Assembly (NCBI GenBank): GCA_001599975.1
Contig: BCIO01000006.1
Location: forward strand, 205,156-269,155
DNA length: 64,000 nt
From: Cystobasidiopsis lactophilus
Taxonomy: Eukaryota > Basidiomycota > Agaricostilbomycetes > Agaricostilbales > Chionosphaeraceae
Direction: 5' to 3'
The position numbers and the translations under genes were made by a program. The first letter of the stretch is position 1. Each line of letters begins with the position of its first letter. This document shows positions 53,004 through 64,000 of this stretch, piece after piece. Below the pieces are notes generated by a model. The model was not told the origin of the DNA and searched no databases. It saw nothing but the letters and a program-made list of their open reading frames with translations.

Positions 53004-54590
53004 CTAGCGCTTGCCAGACTTGCTAGGTCCCTTGACCTTTTTCGCGAACCTCAAGCCGCAGGCGTTGCATAACGTCTTAGGTCTGGGACCGCCAAGAGGT
53101 AAGGGATAATGCGGAGGGTAGGAGAGGGAGGAACTGGAACGCACCCTAGCGGTCCCTTGCGCCATTCCGGCGAGTCGTCGGTGCCGCAATCGTGGCAGAC
53201 GTACTCGCCCTCGTTGTGGCCCCGTCGATTTTTGTTCTTCTTCCGGTCGTCCGGCGACATCGGTGGTGGTGGTTGGAGGGCGCCTGGCCCCATAGTCGAC
53301 GCGAGCGGCGTGTGGGAAGCAGGGGCTGAGGAGGTGGAGGCCGCCATGCTCTTGCCCGACAAATTGTGCGGCGGTAAGCCCCCGTAGATACCGTATGGTG
53401 CGCTTGGATCGATTCCAAGGCCTTGCTGCGGTTGGACGTAAGTGCTGTAGCTGGTGTCGGCTCCAGAGGCGTAAGACGCTGATGACGAGGTCAGGGTCAG
53501 CCGAGGCGGTCTCTGGCATGACAAAGAGGTGAGAGGAGTACCTTCTGTGTGGCCGTCGGCCTCGAGCTCGGCGCGCAACTCCTTAACCCGCGCCTTGAGC
53601 TTTTCGTTGTCCACCTTGTAGTCGAGGTACGTGTCCAGCATGGCCGCTGGCCTCGACGGGTAGACGCGGGCCATGGCAAAGAAGCACTTGGCCACGGCCG
53701 AGTTGTTGGTTGCGATGCCGGTCAGGTTGGAGAGGGCCTCCGAGTCGCCGCCCATGTCCCCGTACCTGGCGTGGCCGGTGAACTCGAGCACCAGGTGGTG
53801 GCCGTTCTTCTTTCTGAACCGGCTGTAGATGGAGAGGGGCAGCTTGGTCGCGATGGACTGGTTGAACTGGTGGACGAAGGACTCGATGTCATCATTGTGA
53901 ATGAAGCTGGTGATGGGCTGGCCAATCAGCTCGTCCGGCGCATAGCCCGCCATGTTTCTGATGGACTCTGAGGCGAACAGGAAGTAGCCAGAGGGCGACA
54001 AGACATGAAAGAAGTCGGGGAGCTCTGACGGCAGGCAAGCTGTGAGCGACCGCCGCACCGAATCGGCCGCTTGAATCCTCACCTTGGACGACCTGGTGTG
54101 CCCAGTCCTGACGCTTAGTGACGTCTGCCGGCGAGGGGTGCCCAGATCGAGGCTGGTTGGCGGCTAAGAGGACAGATGCGACACAGATGAGCGAGTTCAT
54201 CGACGACACCAATTAACCCCACGGCGGAAGCTCACCGCGGGCTGACTGGGTGGGAAAAGGGGCCTTCCGTTTCACGCCCATCGAGGCGATAGAGTGCGTC
54301 CGATCCGGCCCTACAGCCGGTTCGGTGTACGATTCGAGGAAGAAGTCATTTGATGCTGGCGGCCAGTAACTGGCGCTGCTGTCAAAGCTCAGAAGGTCGT
54401 TGTGCTGCCAAGTGGATGTAGGCGAGACTGTGACGACGGACTGGGCTGGCTGCTGCTGCTGTTGCTTGAGATCCGGGCCGTAAGGGTTGTCGGACTGCCC
54501 GAACGGCGACTGCCAGAAGGTGGCCTCCGCCTGCGGGCCCATCAAGGCGCCCAGATTAGGGATGGAGAACAGCGGTTGTTCGGATGACAT
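53004..54590 (-). CDS. WC2: White collar-2 type blue-light regulator (PAS + GATA zinc finger)
   Basis: Partner of the WC-1 photoreceptor; the complex binds light-response promoters. From ATG 54590: MSSEQPLFSIPNLGALMGPQ and a Gln-rich stretch. After introns, a PAS domain: ELPDFFHVLSPSGYFLFASE, SIRNMAGYAPDELIGQPITS, FIHNDDIESFVHQFNQSI, YSRFRKKNGHHLVLEFTGHA. There is no LOV cysteine motif, as expected for WC-2. Then KCFFAMARVYPSRPAAMLDT and a coiled region YLDYKVDNEKLKARVKELRA. The C-terminus has a GATA finger CHDCGTDDSPEWRKGPLGP joined across an intron (about 53087-53144) to KTLCNACGLRFAKKVKG (C-x2-C-x18-C-x2-C). A continuous upstream frame exists beyond 54590, but MSSEQP is the best start. Confidence 0.92.
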
Positions 54591-55100
54591 TTGTAACAAA
54601 TGTAGGCCGTGTCGTTGCGACAGGGCAAGAAGGCAAAACTTTGGGGGTCGCGGCGCAGGCCCCACGTCGTCCACGTCAAGGTCGTCAGAGTCTCGGAGGC
54701 TCCACTGACAGATGCACATGAGATTTATTAGCAAGCTGGTACTACTGCCCTGCCCTAGGCCTTTCGTCCGGCACCTCGTTTTCGCCGAAATCCTCTGCCA
54801 AACTCGAATGCCTCCACTTTTGCATGGCTGATCATGCAGGCCCTCGTCCCCTTCGCGCTGAGATATGCGACTTTCTTCCGGCATGTCTTGCTATCGTCTT
54901 TGATGACCCACAAACTTTGAACATGGCAGAGCGGGAAGAAATCAGAGCGAGGCAGAAGGTCGTTCGGAACCTTCATCCGGCCGGTGATGGGGGGTGGCAA
55001 ATGGCAGCGAAGGCCAACGGAGCAGGACAAAGACTTCACAGACTGCTAATCAAATTCCATTTCACAAAGCTCCTTGCAAACTATCGCACTGTAGGCCGGT
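54591..55100. promoter_or_regulatory. intergenic, 510 bases
   Basis: Upstream of WC-2 and downstream of the sugar transporter, both minus strand. No coding potential recognised. Fungal WC genes are often autoregulated by light through GATC-type elements, but I found no clear cluster here by eye. Confidence 0.35.
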
Positions 55101-58013
55101 TTATTCCTCCACTCGCTTGCCAGTCGTCGGCACGACGCCAGTCTTGAGCGCGTCCTTGTACGTCCTTTCGCTGGCAACATGCTCCTCGTCGCCAAAGATT
55201 TTGGCAATATCCTGCAGAGCGGGCTGAGTTTGCTACCATAGGAAGGAATCGGAGAGGAGAACCGACCTCGAGAGCCAGCCCTTTCGTCTCGTGGATGGTA
55301 AAGTAGAGACCGAAGAAGTTGATGAACGTGACGACGGCAAAGACAAGGTAGCTGGGAGTGAGATGAGCGGAGCCTCTAACAAAGAGCAAGACCACTCACT
55401 ACTTCCACCCGCAAGTCAGCTGGCCAGCTGGCTGAGACATGGTCACCCAGAAAGCCTATGTGTATCCCGTCAGCTGCATTGCAGAGATTTGATCAAGGTC
55501 AGGAGACGCACTGTGAGCGTCGACGAGACGGTGCCCAAAGCGATTCCTTTCACGCGGATGTGGGTAGGGCTGTATGAAATGCCTATACTTAGCAATGCTC
55601 GGGCCTTAAAAGTAGAGAAGTAAACCTACAAAATTTCACCCATGTAGCTAGAAAGGCGATCAATTAGCCTCAAGGTTGGAAAGGAGCACAGCTGACGACC
55701 TACAGGTAGTATGTAGGCTCGGACGTGGAGTAGACGAAGACCTGTTGCGAAGCTTATCAGAACTTGAACATAAAGCTCAACGTGCCCGCTCACGAAGAAG
55801 TAGAAGATGAACACAGTGGCCTGCAAAGTCCGGGGAAATCAGCGAGGAAATCCCAGCATGCGAGCTGAGAAATAATGACCCTTTGTCCTGCTTTGTTGGT
55901 TGCATCGGGGCTGGGAGGAGTATACTTGGCGATCAACGCCACCTGGCGGGGACAGAAGCGTCAACAAACCGAGGGACTGACAGGGCGTCAAAGAAATCTC
56001 CTCACCATGACAGCCAAAACAAGCGCAGTGGCCAACTGTCCCCACACGATGAGAGGCCTTCGCCCGACCTTCTCAATCGGCAAAGCCCAAAAGCAGTCGC
56101 TGAGATATGCCTGAAGCCATAGCGTGAGGTCGTGATGAACGTTCGTACAAGTAGAGGCTTACAGTGATGTACCACCCGCTTCGATCGGACAGTCAGTGGG
56201 GTCAGGATGTGCTAGAAATATAGAGTCGGCCCACCCAGCCACCAACTGCATCAAATGAGTTAGGAGCTGCAATGCAGTCGAAAAGTTTAGCAACGTACCA
56301 GAGAGTCACCAGCGCTGAGACCCTGCACCAGAGAGGTTCAGCATATCATCAAATGGTACAAAGAAAAGCGGCAATACAAGGGTTTTGTACTGCGAATCCG
56401 CAATATGTTAGCTCCTAGTCGACAAACCACCTCATCGGGCCCAGCTCACAAGGGTGGGCCCATAGTTCGTCACCTAAAGGTCGAATGTAGGCAATGTTGC
56501 GATGACGGAAGGGGCAGGACGCACCATTTGGGATCCAGAAGCTAGTATCGGACAATTTGTCACTGATCGTCCCATTGACAGTGTCGGTATTGACGCTCAC
56601 CTTGCACAGCAAAGAGAAGATACATGATGAGGAAGCTGCGCTTCTTGTAGACGGTGAACATGCTCCACTGTCGGGTGGCTGTCAGCCTCCTTATCCACAC
56701 GCAGGCGCTACTTACCCAGTCGCTTGGCAATGTCTGATCGATGGCCGTCTGAACTTTGATAGCGTGGAACTCTTCCCGGCTGACTAGGTGGTCGGGATCC
56801 CTTGCCGAAGAATGTAGCGAGTGCAAGACCTGTTTGGCCTCTTCATCCCGGTTGTTCAACAAAAGCCATCTTGGAGATTCGGGAACGAAGGGCAAACCAG
56901 CAAGAGTCACGAGAGGGAAGACAACTTGTAGGATTAGGGGAATCCGGTAGTTGATTGACGAATCCACGTGGAAGAAGCCAACGGAGCTGAGTGGCAAATG
57001 TTGTCGCTTGAGCACTTGCCTGAGTTTCTCAGTGGGGCACTTACACCCATGCTGCCTGCACATGGAAGCTTAGATAGATCGAGCATCAAAGCAAGCAACC
57101 TTCCTCACAATCGTGTAGCCCAACTGAGTGCTAAGAGTGAGCCTGGTCAATTCGATTCGAAAGTACTCCTCGACTCACCGTAATGGCTGGACCAATCGAG
57201 CCCCCGAGATATCTGGCCAGACGAGTATTAGCTGGCTCGTCTGCAGCGAGGTAGGAAAGTCGACTGACCCTCTTCGAGTAGCCTAAGGCGGATTGCACCA
57301 TAAGAGTCGCCCACTTTGTTGCGGCAATTAGTATCAAGACCTACAGGGGCGGTCTCCGCTTGATAGGCGACAGCAGACAGGATGGACGACCATGTTCCCA
57401 TCCCAGAGCACAATCGTCCAAAACTGCCAGCCGTTAAAGTTAGTGGGGATCAGTCTGGACATAAAGAGTTGAGACAAAGGCAAGACTGAACGCGCACATG
57501 AGCATAACGTAGTGTGTGAACCCTGCTGCTAAAGCGGCGCCCAGCAGCGAAAAGAAGATGCCGAACATGAAGCCTGCCTTGCGCCCCCAGCGGTCCTATT
57601 TGGATGCTGGTCAACCAAATGGCAGGCAGGTAGTGTATCAACGACCTGAGCACATACCTGAATGAAGCAGACAAGCACGACGCCGAGAGCACCGCCGAGC
57701 TGCAGAGGCCTCATGAGTTTTGCCGACTGGAGGTGCTGTGGGAGCTTACACTCTGAATGCCCACAATGATGCCGATGATGTTCTGACCGTGCAAAGTGGT
57801 GGGGTCAATGCTGGGGTTTTTGAGGTAGAAGTTGGGCTGTCCCAGAGTGGAACCAATGCAAGCAGCCATAAATCCGTAGTTCACAGGGCCAGTCAGACTC
57901 CACAGATTGCACAGCAAGAGCCGAGTATTGACGCCTTGGAGAGAAGCGTCGGTGACAGCATCTGTTCGCTCGACCAGCTCCGTGTGGTTCTTCTCGACCT
58001 CGGCGTCAGACAT
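55101..58013 (-). CDS. MFS sugar transporter, intron-rich
   Basis: Sugar porter of the fungal lactose/maltose permease type. From ATG 58013: MSDAEVEKNHTELVERTDAV, then NLWSLTGPVNYGFMAACIGS (first helix), NIIGIIVGIQS, GALGVVLVCFIQ followed by DRWGRKAGFMFG (the D-R/K-G-R-R/K motif between helices 2 and 3), FFSLLGAALAAGFTHYVMLM, a RYLGGSIGPAIT stretch, SINYRIPLILQVVFPLVTLA and LPFVPESPRWLL (PESPR motif at the end of the N-terminal half), the central loop DEEAKQVLHSLHS, then SMFTVYKKRSFLIMYLLFAV. The C-terminal helices are split into many tiny exons down to YKDALKTGVVPTTGKRVEE (stop 55101). I estimate about 20 introns in 2.9 kb, far more than the neighbours. Substrate unknown; exon borders in the 3' half are approximate. 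Confidence 0.85.
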
Positions 58014-59039
58014 TGCTGCAGATGGTGAGGCCGTTCTATGTTGACAGAGGGCTCAGAGGGGCGCAAGGTGAAAGTGGGAAGCGGCAATGCAGGCCCACAC
58101 AACTTGCTCGCCACTCGACCAGACAGAGTTGGGCACTGGGCAGCGTGGCGATCCTGGGGAAGCGGCGCATGCAAATATAGTGCCAGTTTCGGTTTCCAGC
58201 TCGGCACGCGCCATTAATAATGACACAAAGCGTGCCGGCCGTCCAACAAGCCGCGCGAGAGTGGGGAGCAGAAATGGGGAAATTAGCTGTGTAGCAGGTC
58301 TGCAACGCACTGTGGCGCAACAGATCCCCTCTGAATGGCTTTCTAGAGGTTCTCTCGGCACAGTGCCACCGAACAAGGAGTTGGCGGGGGAGCACCAGTT
58401 TCACACCGCTTCTTAGTCGGAAGCTGGCGGCGAAGCGGCGACAATTTGAACGAAGCAAAGCCCCACAGAAGCGTCACTCATCGCACAGGGTATCTGAAAT
58501 CACATGCAGAAAGAGTCACGGAGCGGAAGAATGGCGATCTTGCCCGTTCGTGCTGGCGACGGAGGTCACAACAGGTTCGCCGTCTAGCCATGCACAGTCC
58601 AAGACCTTTACAGTCGACCGCCACAATCAGAAGGACCCGCAGATAGCACAAAAAGGCGCCAGGGCAAGAGAACATCGTCGGCTCTGGTGGCAAAGCGATT
58701 CAGAGCCAGACGCGACTTAAATGAAGTGGCATGGCGGTCTGGTCGTACCGCGGTTTCAAGCACCGCGAGCATCTGGGTGCATCAGTCACACTAGAAATGA
58801 GCACGCCGTTGGCGAACAAGAGTCTTCAAGGAATCAAGGCGGGTTTTGAAGGAAGTTCATCGGAGGCAAGCGCCTACCAGCGGGGCAGGCTCGATCTGCC
58901 TTGCTAAGCTGCTGTTTGCGCCACGCCCAGAGCAGTGCAGAGATGACGGCTTGGATACCAAACCACAAACAGGCCGAGCAGCGCCAACGAGGACACTGAC
59001 GAGAGCAAAAACAACAATGCGCCACAACGACGACTCGAG
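58014..59039. promoter_or_regulatory. divergent intergenic region, 1026 bases
   Basis: Between the start codons of the sugar transporter (minus) and the J protein (plus). The largest divergent promoter in the window, which fits a regulated transporter gene. Open frames up to 140 codons occur but show no recognisable domain. Confidence 0.4.
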
Positions 59040-60123
59040 ATGGCACCGGACGCGGCTGAGACCCTTTTCGCTGACGCCGATGAGCTGGACCTGTATGGTA
59101 CGCTCGGCCTGACCTCGACGGCCACCGCAGACGAGATCAAGAAGGCCTACCGCCGCCTCGCCTTGCAAACGCACCCAGACAAGAACGCCGGCGACGCGTC
59201 GGCCTTGCTCAAGTTCCAGCAGGTCGGCTTTGCGTACGGCGTGTTGAGCGACGAGAAGCGCAAGGAGCGCTACGACCGCACGGGCAGCACAGAGGAGGGA
59301 TTGCTGGAGGGCTCGGACGCGGCGTCGTGGGAGGCCTACTTCAAGGACCTCTGGCAGGGCGAGGTGAACGCTGCCACCATTGACGACTTTTTCAAGTCCT
59401 ACCAAGGTACGCTTAGCGCTTCGTTAAGGACGCTTCACATTGCAGGATCACTGAGCGAGGGTGTGTCTAGACTCGGACGAGGAGAAGCAAGACGTCCTGG
59501 CCGCCTACACCGAATCCAAAGGCTCCATCGACTTCATCCTCGAGAACTGCATGGCTGCTGACTCGCTCAAAGCCGAAGAGCGCTTCACCAAGCTCATCAA
59601 TGACGCCATCGCCGCCGGCGAACTCAAGGCCACCAAAGCGTGGAAGGCCAACCTCAAAGACTCGGCCGGCCGCACCAAGCGCGAAAAGGCGGCTCAAGCG
59701 GAGGCCAAAGAGGCGGAGGAGATGGCCAAAGAGCTGGGCGTGCACGACAAGCTGTTCGGCTCCAAGAGCGGCAAGAAGAAGAAGGGTGGCGCCGAGGAGA
59801 ACGAGGAGGACGCACTCAAGGCTCTGATCCAAGCGAGGGGAAAGGCCAGGCTGGAGGCCATCGACTCGCTCGAGGCCAAATACGCCGCCATGGAGGCCGA
59901 GGAGGCCGCGCGCCGCTCGTCCAAGAAGTCCAAGCGCAAGTCAGCGGCCGATGCGGAAGACGAGGAAGAGGAAGAGGTGGCCAAGCCGGCCAAGAAGGGC
60001 AAGAAGTCGAAGAAGGAGGACGCGGGGCCGACGGAGGAGGAGTTTGAGGCGATCCAAAAGAAGATGCTGGCAGATCGAGAGGCGGCTTCGGGGTCCAAGA
60101 AGAAATCAAAGGGCAAGAAATAA
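59040..60123 (+). CDS. DNAJC9-like J-domain protein
   Basis: Hsp70 co-chaperone of the DNAJC9 type (in animals also a histone H3-H4 chaperone). The J domain lies near the N-terminus: DLYGTLGLTSTATADEIKKA, YRRLALQTHPDKNAGDASAL with the HPD motif, FQQVGFAYGVLSDEKRKERY and DRTGS. Then SWEAYFKDLWQGEVNAATID, and an intron (about 59407-59470) restores DDFFKSYQDSDEEKQDVLAA, matching the DNAJC9 linker (F...Y..S.EE..DL...Y). Next GSIDFILENCMAADSLKAEE, RFTKLINDAIAAGELKATKA, and a long Lys/Glu-rich C-terminus with basic stretches (KKSKRKS; SGSKKKSKGKK) suited to nuclear location. One intron only, unlike most neighbours. Confidence 0.88.
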
Positions 60124-60329
60124 GGCTCTTTTGCAAACTATTCCTCCGCCCTATGCTTCTTCGCTTTCTCTCTATGTGCCAGGTTTTGGGTTTCGTGGCG
60201 AGAGAGGTCAGAGAATCGTGCCGAGCCTGTTCAACAAAAAGGTCGGAACGAGTCAATAACGCGCCAACATCTGAGCCCTCACGCAGTGGCTCTCACAACA
60301 CCAATGCAAAGGAAAGGAAAGGACGAAGG

Positions 60330-61783
60330 TCATAGATTGGGAGAGCCGAAATACCAGGCGATAATAAGTGAGAGGATAATGGAGACGGCGAGAAGCCCGG
60401 TGTAGAGCGAAGGTTTGGAAGAAGATGTGGAGGAAGATGCTGGAGAAGAAGGCGAAGGGAGAGAAGGATAAAGAGCGTACCCGATCTGCTTCAGGCTGCG
60501 GATGTAGTAGATGTCTGCAGGGCACCATACAAAATTAGTCGAGGTGACTGTTGTCTAAAGAGCGGCACGCTTGCCTAAGTTGCGCTCCGTCTCTTCTTCT
60601 CGACCCAGAGGAACGCCTTCTAGTCCTGTGTGGAGCGCGACCTTCAATCTTGGGCATGAAGATGGCAGCAAAGCAACGCACTCAACACCAAGGTGGTGTC
60701 AGAGGAGCTCTGTCGCAGCTCTGTGTGCAAGGTGCCATAATGTCCTGAGATGGCGCAAAAAAGCTGTCAGAACCACGATAGGTTCAAAAGATAAAGCGCC
60801 CTCACCTTCCGGCCAGGTGGGCGCTCGCCAGCTCATGACGAAACCCTTCGGCTTGTCGACCTGCAGCACCTCTCCAACAATGTTGCCTCCAAACAGGCTG
60901 ATTGGCGCTCCCTTTTCCATGGAGATTTTCGCTGGGTTTCGGGTCCAGGTGGGCACCTTGTTCTCGTCCGTCAACAGCTCGAAGAGGTCCGAGGCGGAGA
61001 TCATGAAAGAAGCTTCGGCGCGGACGGTGGCGGTGTTGACCGTCGCTGCGTTGACGGCTTTCGGGGCGGCAGAGGTCGAGGTCGAGGCTTTGGGGGCTTC
61101 TTGAGCGGCGGTGGCAGGGGTGGTTGTCCCGCTTTGAGCGGCTGAGGACGCTTCCGAAGGCGCGTTGCTGACAATCAGGTCTTTGCCGTGGATGGCGACG
61201 GCGTCTTTTGGGAGCTGCTGGAAGATGGGGCGCAAGGTGTCGGCCAGCTTGGTGCGGGTTTGCTCTTTGAGCTTGGCTGCTTCTGGGGTTGACGAATTGA
61301 CAGTAACTTCGAACACATATTCATCTTCGTCCATCTGTTGACAAACCTGGTCAAAGGTAGCCCAAGAAAGGGCTAGAAGGGGAAGGCAACCAACATCATG
61401 CGCGACTTCGACAGCCGTCAAAGTGCCAGAGACTGGCTCGCCTTCGTCGACCGCTGGGCCTTCACAGATGCTATAAGCAATGTGATATGGTGAACGGAGG
61501 ATAGCTGCGACGTACCTTGCCAGTTGCAAGTGATTCGGAGGTCGTAGATGGTGATGACCTGTTCATTCGGCGCATTGAGGCTCTCCTCGTCCCTAGCCAA
61601 ACGCAAGCCCATTCAAGCCATGCGCACCTTGGACTTGCGCATGCCCAGCTCAAAGTCGCCCTCGACGTCCGACACCTTGACGACGCGGACGTCGGCCGCC
61701 GAGCATTGGACGAGCTTCGTCTCGAGGTACTCCTTCGCCCAAGGCTGGACGCTCTTCGTCTTCCAATGCCAGTTGGCCGACAT
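60330..61783 (-). CDS. AHA1: Hsp90 ATPase activator Aha1, with predicted C-terminal membrane tail
   Basis: Co-chaperone that stimulates the Hsp90 ATPase. From ATG 61783: MSANWHWKTKSVQPWAKEYL (the NWHW start of Aha1_N), VVKVSDVEGDFELGMRKSK, VITIYDLRITCNWQG, SGTLTAVEVAHDVDEDEYVF, KLADTLRPIFQQLPKDAV. A Ser/Ala-rich linker follows, then the AHSA1 domain: EASFMISASDLFELLTDENK, VPTWTRNPAKISMEKGAPIS, LFGGNIVGEVLQVDKPKGFV with MSWRAPTWPEGH. Two more introns give IYYIRSLKQIG. Where Aha1 normally ends, the frame continues through a Pro/Ser linker (YPSLPSPSSPASSSTSSSKP) into a hydrophobic segment TGLLAVSIILSLIIAWYFGS, then TGA 60330. This predicts a tail-anchored Aha1. The alternative is an intron starting at the GTACGC inside IGYA. 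Confidence 0.9.
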
Positions 61784-64000
61784 GTTGCTGCAAGTTTTGG
61801 GTCTCTAGAGGCGCTGCTGCGAAGGACGGGGCTCGGGCGAGTCGGCGAACGCTCTTCAAGGCTGGCAGGAAATTTCTGGAATCGAGCTGAGGCGTGTCCT
61901 CAGAGTTATGGCACGGACTCTCAGAGCTATTCCTTGAATTGCATATACACTCTGATCTGATCTTGATCCAATACTGAGCGTGCCTCTTGCATCACTGACT
62001 TGGGAGCTGGGAATAGTCCCTTTGCCGCCTGGCCTTGCTATCGCTAGGGCGTTCGGAGAGGGTCACCGTCAACGTCACAGACGCCTTCTGAAGCAAATCG
62101 TTCCTCCAAACAGCAGGCGAGGCCAAAAGTTGTCATTCAAAGCGGGAAGTCAGCACTCCGCAAGGCGGTGAACGGGTTTCGCTCCAAGAGAACAGGAAGA
62201 GCGCCGCTCCACCTTGACCTACCGGAGCGCGAGGTTTGGTGCGAATTGAGAACGTCGACGCGGTGGCTTCGGGCCAATTGTACAAGTTGAAGTCGAGAGG
62301 CGCCACCGTGCGATATGCCGGGATCCGAAAGCCAATAGTCAGCTGGCCAAGACGCTGGCACTGTTGCGATCGACGTAAGTTCATAATCTCTAATCTCATA
62401 AATGTGGCTAGTCAACCTCCAAGCGAGAAGATTTACCGCCAGAATAGCACAACCTGGTAGAGCTCGAACTCAGACCACGCTCAGAGGCCATAAGCAACAG
62501 CAGGTACGGAACGCAACCAGGGACAAAGACACATAGAACACGAGAGCCAGCGCTATCTGTTACCGCCAGACTGAAAGGGAAATGAAAGCGCATGAGTCCG
62601 ACTCCACGGCGACGCCATCAAGGTCTTGGCGTCTCCACGATACGTCGGATCTAGCCACGTCCTCGGATAACGAAGACGAAGGGCTTCCAAGAGCCAATGC
62701 CACAGAAATACAGCAGTGAAACACGCGGAGAGGAGAGCAGCAGCCACAAAGCAGGGACGCGGTCGCTGTTTCGGTTGAAGAGCATCATCTTGGACCAAAC
62801 CAGCCATTGAGCTGGCAGGGTGCCCGCTTCTGGGATCCTCAGATGCTGATACACGATGCCAGTATGACTGCATCAAGAAAACGCTGCCTGCGCTGTCCTA
62901 CAAAGCTTGCCCGAAATCCCACAATGCTGCCCCAAAACTGCTGCCCCGGAAAAAATGCTGCTCGTCATCTCTATTGCCTCTCATTGTGCCATTGAAGACG
63001 CAAGAGCAAGTGCCCCCAACAAACAAAAGCTTAATGATGCGCCTAGGACGTGTAGTGAAGACGCATCGGACGAGGCCACCTGTGTTGGATTCACTGGGGT
63101 CGCAGCGGGAACGATCGGCACCTCGCAGACCGTCCCAATCTCTGTGATTCAGAAAGAATCGAGGAGACCGCGAGGTGAGGACAAGCAGCATCAGGCAAGC
63201 GAGGGAGCTGACCATAGACCAAAGTCGACGTCTCTTGCTTCTCGCTGTCTGTCGAGGCAGAATCGGCGAACGTGCAAGTGTAGCATTGCTTCAGTTCAGA
63301 GTTCAGCGGGTGGTTTCAGCGGGTCGGACGAGCGACAGAAGCGAGACTCACGTTGAGCGCGGTTATGGTCGAGTTCCCGCAAGCGCAAGCCGTGAGCTCG
63401 CTCAATTCCTCCGTCTTCGGAAACTCTGCAACACATTCCTGGTGTGTAGTGGAGCCAGCATGCTCAATCAGTACCGCTGCGCTTTGCTCTTGCCAGACTC
63501 CAATCGCCTCACCTCCAAATAGGTCCGAATCTCCGTGCAGCTGGCTTGACAATCGTCCGCTGCGGTTATTGCTACTAGAAGACCTGATCGAGCGCAAACA
63601 TGGCTTAACGGGAATGCTCTGTGCTTCGCGACTGCCCTACCGAGGCCCAGTGCCAGTGCCGACAACCGGACGAGGGAAAGGCGTGCGATTGCCATTGCTC
63701 GAACGCTGTCCGGTGGTTCGCTCTGCAGCAGCGGCAGCGCCAAGTGGCCGCTCTTCCTTGGCACGATGGCACGAAAAGAGCTGTACGGCAGCAAGGAAAA
63801 GGAAGGGAAGTGACCCCCTCCTCTAGTTGTCGATCTCTGTCCCGCCGTGTCGCCTGCTGACCTGGTCTGTTGAAATCGACCCAACAAGTTTCTATTTAAA
63901 AAGAGCCTATGCCGGGCTGGCCATGTTTCAGCTGACATTAAAGGAGGGGGGTCTGCCCGGCCTCCCGCTCGACTGCGGTGCACATCCTTCCGTCTTCGCG
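61784..64000. other. 2.2 kb without a convincing gene
   Basis: Short open frames occur on both strands, but none shows a known domain or a chain of exons with intron signals. One candidate, a minus-strand frame with a hydrophobic helix, is listed separately with low confidence. A T/A-rich stretch (CTATTTAAAAAG, near 63890) could be a promoter element for a gene beyond the right edge. Confidence 0.4.
62553..62807 (-). CDS. possible small single-helix protein (weak)
   Basis: An 84-codon frame from ATG 62807: a short polar start (MAGLVQDDALQPKQRPRP), one strongly hydrophobic helix CFVAAALLSACFTAVFLWHW, then a basic C-terminal part. The shape fits a signal-anchored small membrane protein. There is no homology I recognise and no intron evidence. 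A chance open frame is at least as likely. Confidence 0.2.
   Translation of the reverse strand: MAGLVQDDALQPKQRPRPCFVAAALLSACFTAVFLWHWLLEALRLRYPRTWLDPTYRGDAKTLMASPWSRTHALSFPFQSGGNR

Noticed and set aside
61784-64000. tRNA or transposon remnants in the right-hand gene-poor stretch
   Set aside because: No T-loop/A-box-B-box pair, terminal repeats or transposase/reverse-transcriptase motifs were found by eye on either strand.

Overview
This is a stretch of nuclear genome from a fungus, most likely a basidiomycete. Almost every gene is cut by many short introns (about 40-70 bases, GT-AG, often with GTGCGT, GTGAGT or GTACGT donors). The gene set is eukaryotic and fungal: DUF6534 receptor-like protein, Ytp1-like proteins, DUF1996 protein, WC-2 photoregulator, glyoxylate-cycle malate synthase. 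I cannot fix the subphylum or species. No rRNA, tRNA, CRISPR array or recognisable transposon was seen. Spans given for coding genes run from start codon to stop codon and include introns. Exon joins were read by eye from conserved protein sequence and intron signals.

Layout. 0-10.6 kb is mostly metabolic and housekeeping: 3' part of malate synthase, a mitochondrial-type hotdog thioesterase, a probable Mediator subunit 8, a Ptc7-type PP2C phosphatase, a DUF6534 membrane protein and a Gat1/Sct1-type glycerol-3-phosphate acyltransferase. 11-25.5 kb is richer in secreted and membrane proteins: a tandem pair of secreted proteins with shared Kex2-type KR sites, an unknown single-pass protein, a GTPBP1-like protein that lacks its GTPase domain, a nucleotide-sugar transporter, an SH3 membrane protein with a polyQ tract, and two tandem Ytp1-like proteins with signal peptides. 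25.7-30 kb holds a STRAP-type WD40 protein and glycyl-tRNA synthetase with two in-frame start codons. 30-35.3 kb is a triplicated F-box family; the third copy carries a frameshift. 35.6-43.1 kb has an unknown membrane protein, a disordered protein with five copies of an IAPRxxKAAxLR motif, a LETM1 protein and eIF2B alpha. 43.8-52.6 kb has a YheT/EHT1-type hydrolase, a GPI-type DUF1996 protein, a PrsW-family membrane protease homologue and the splicing factor TFIP11/Ntr1. 53-61.8 kb has WC-2, an intron-packed MFS sugar transporter, a DNAJC9-like J protein and the Hsp90 activator Aha1 with a predicted C-terminal membrane tail. The last 2.2 kb shows no convincing gene.

The genes do not form one pathway. 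Several themes recur: mitochondrial function (thioesterase, Ptc7, LETM1, GlyRS long form), cell surface and secretion (two Kex2-site proteins, SH3 protein, DUF1996 protein, Ytp1 pair), and local tandem duplication (three separate families). The best candidates for undescribed biology are the Kex2-site secreted pair, the IAPR-repeat protein, the G-domain-less GTPBP1-like gene and the membrane-tailed Aha1.
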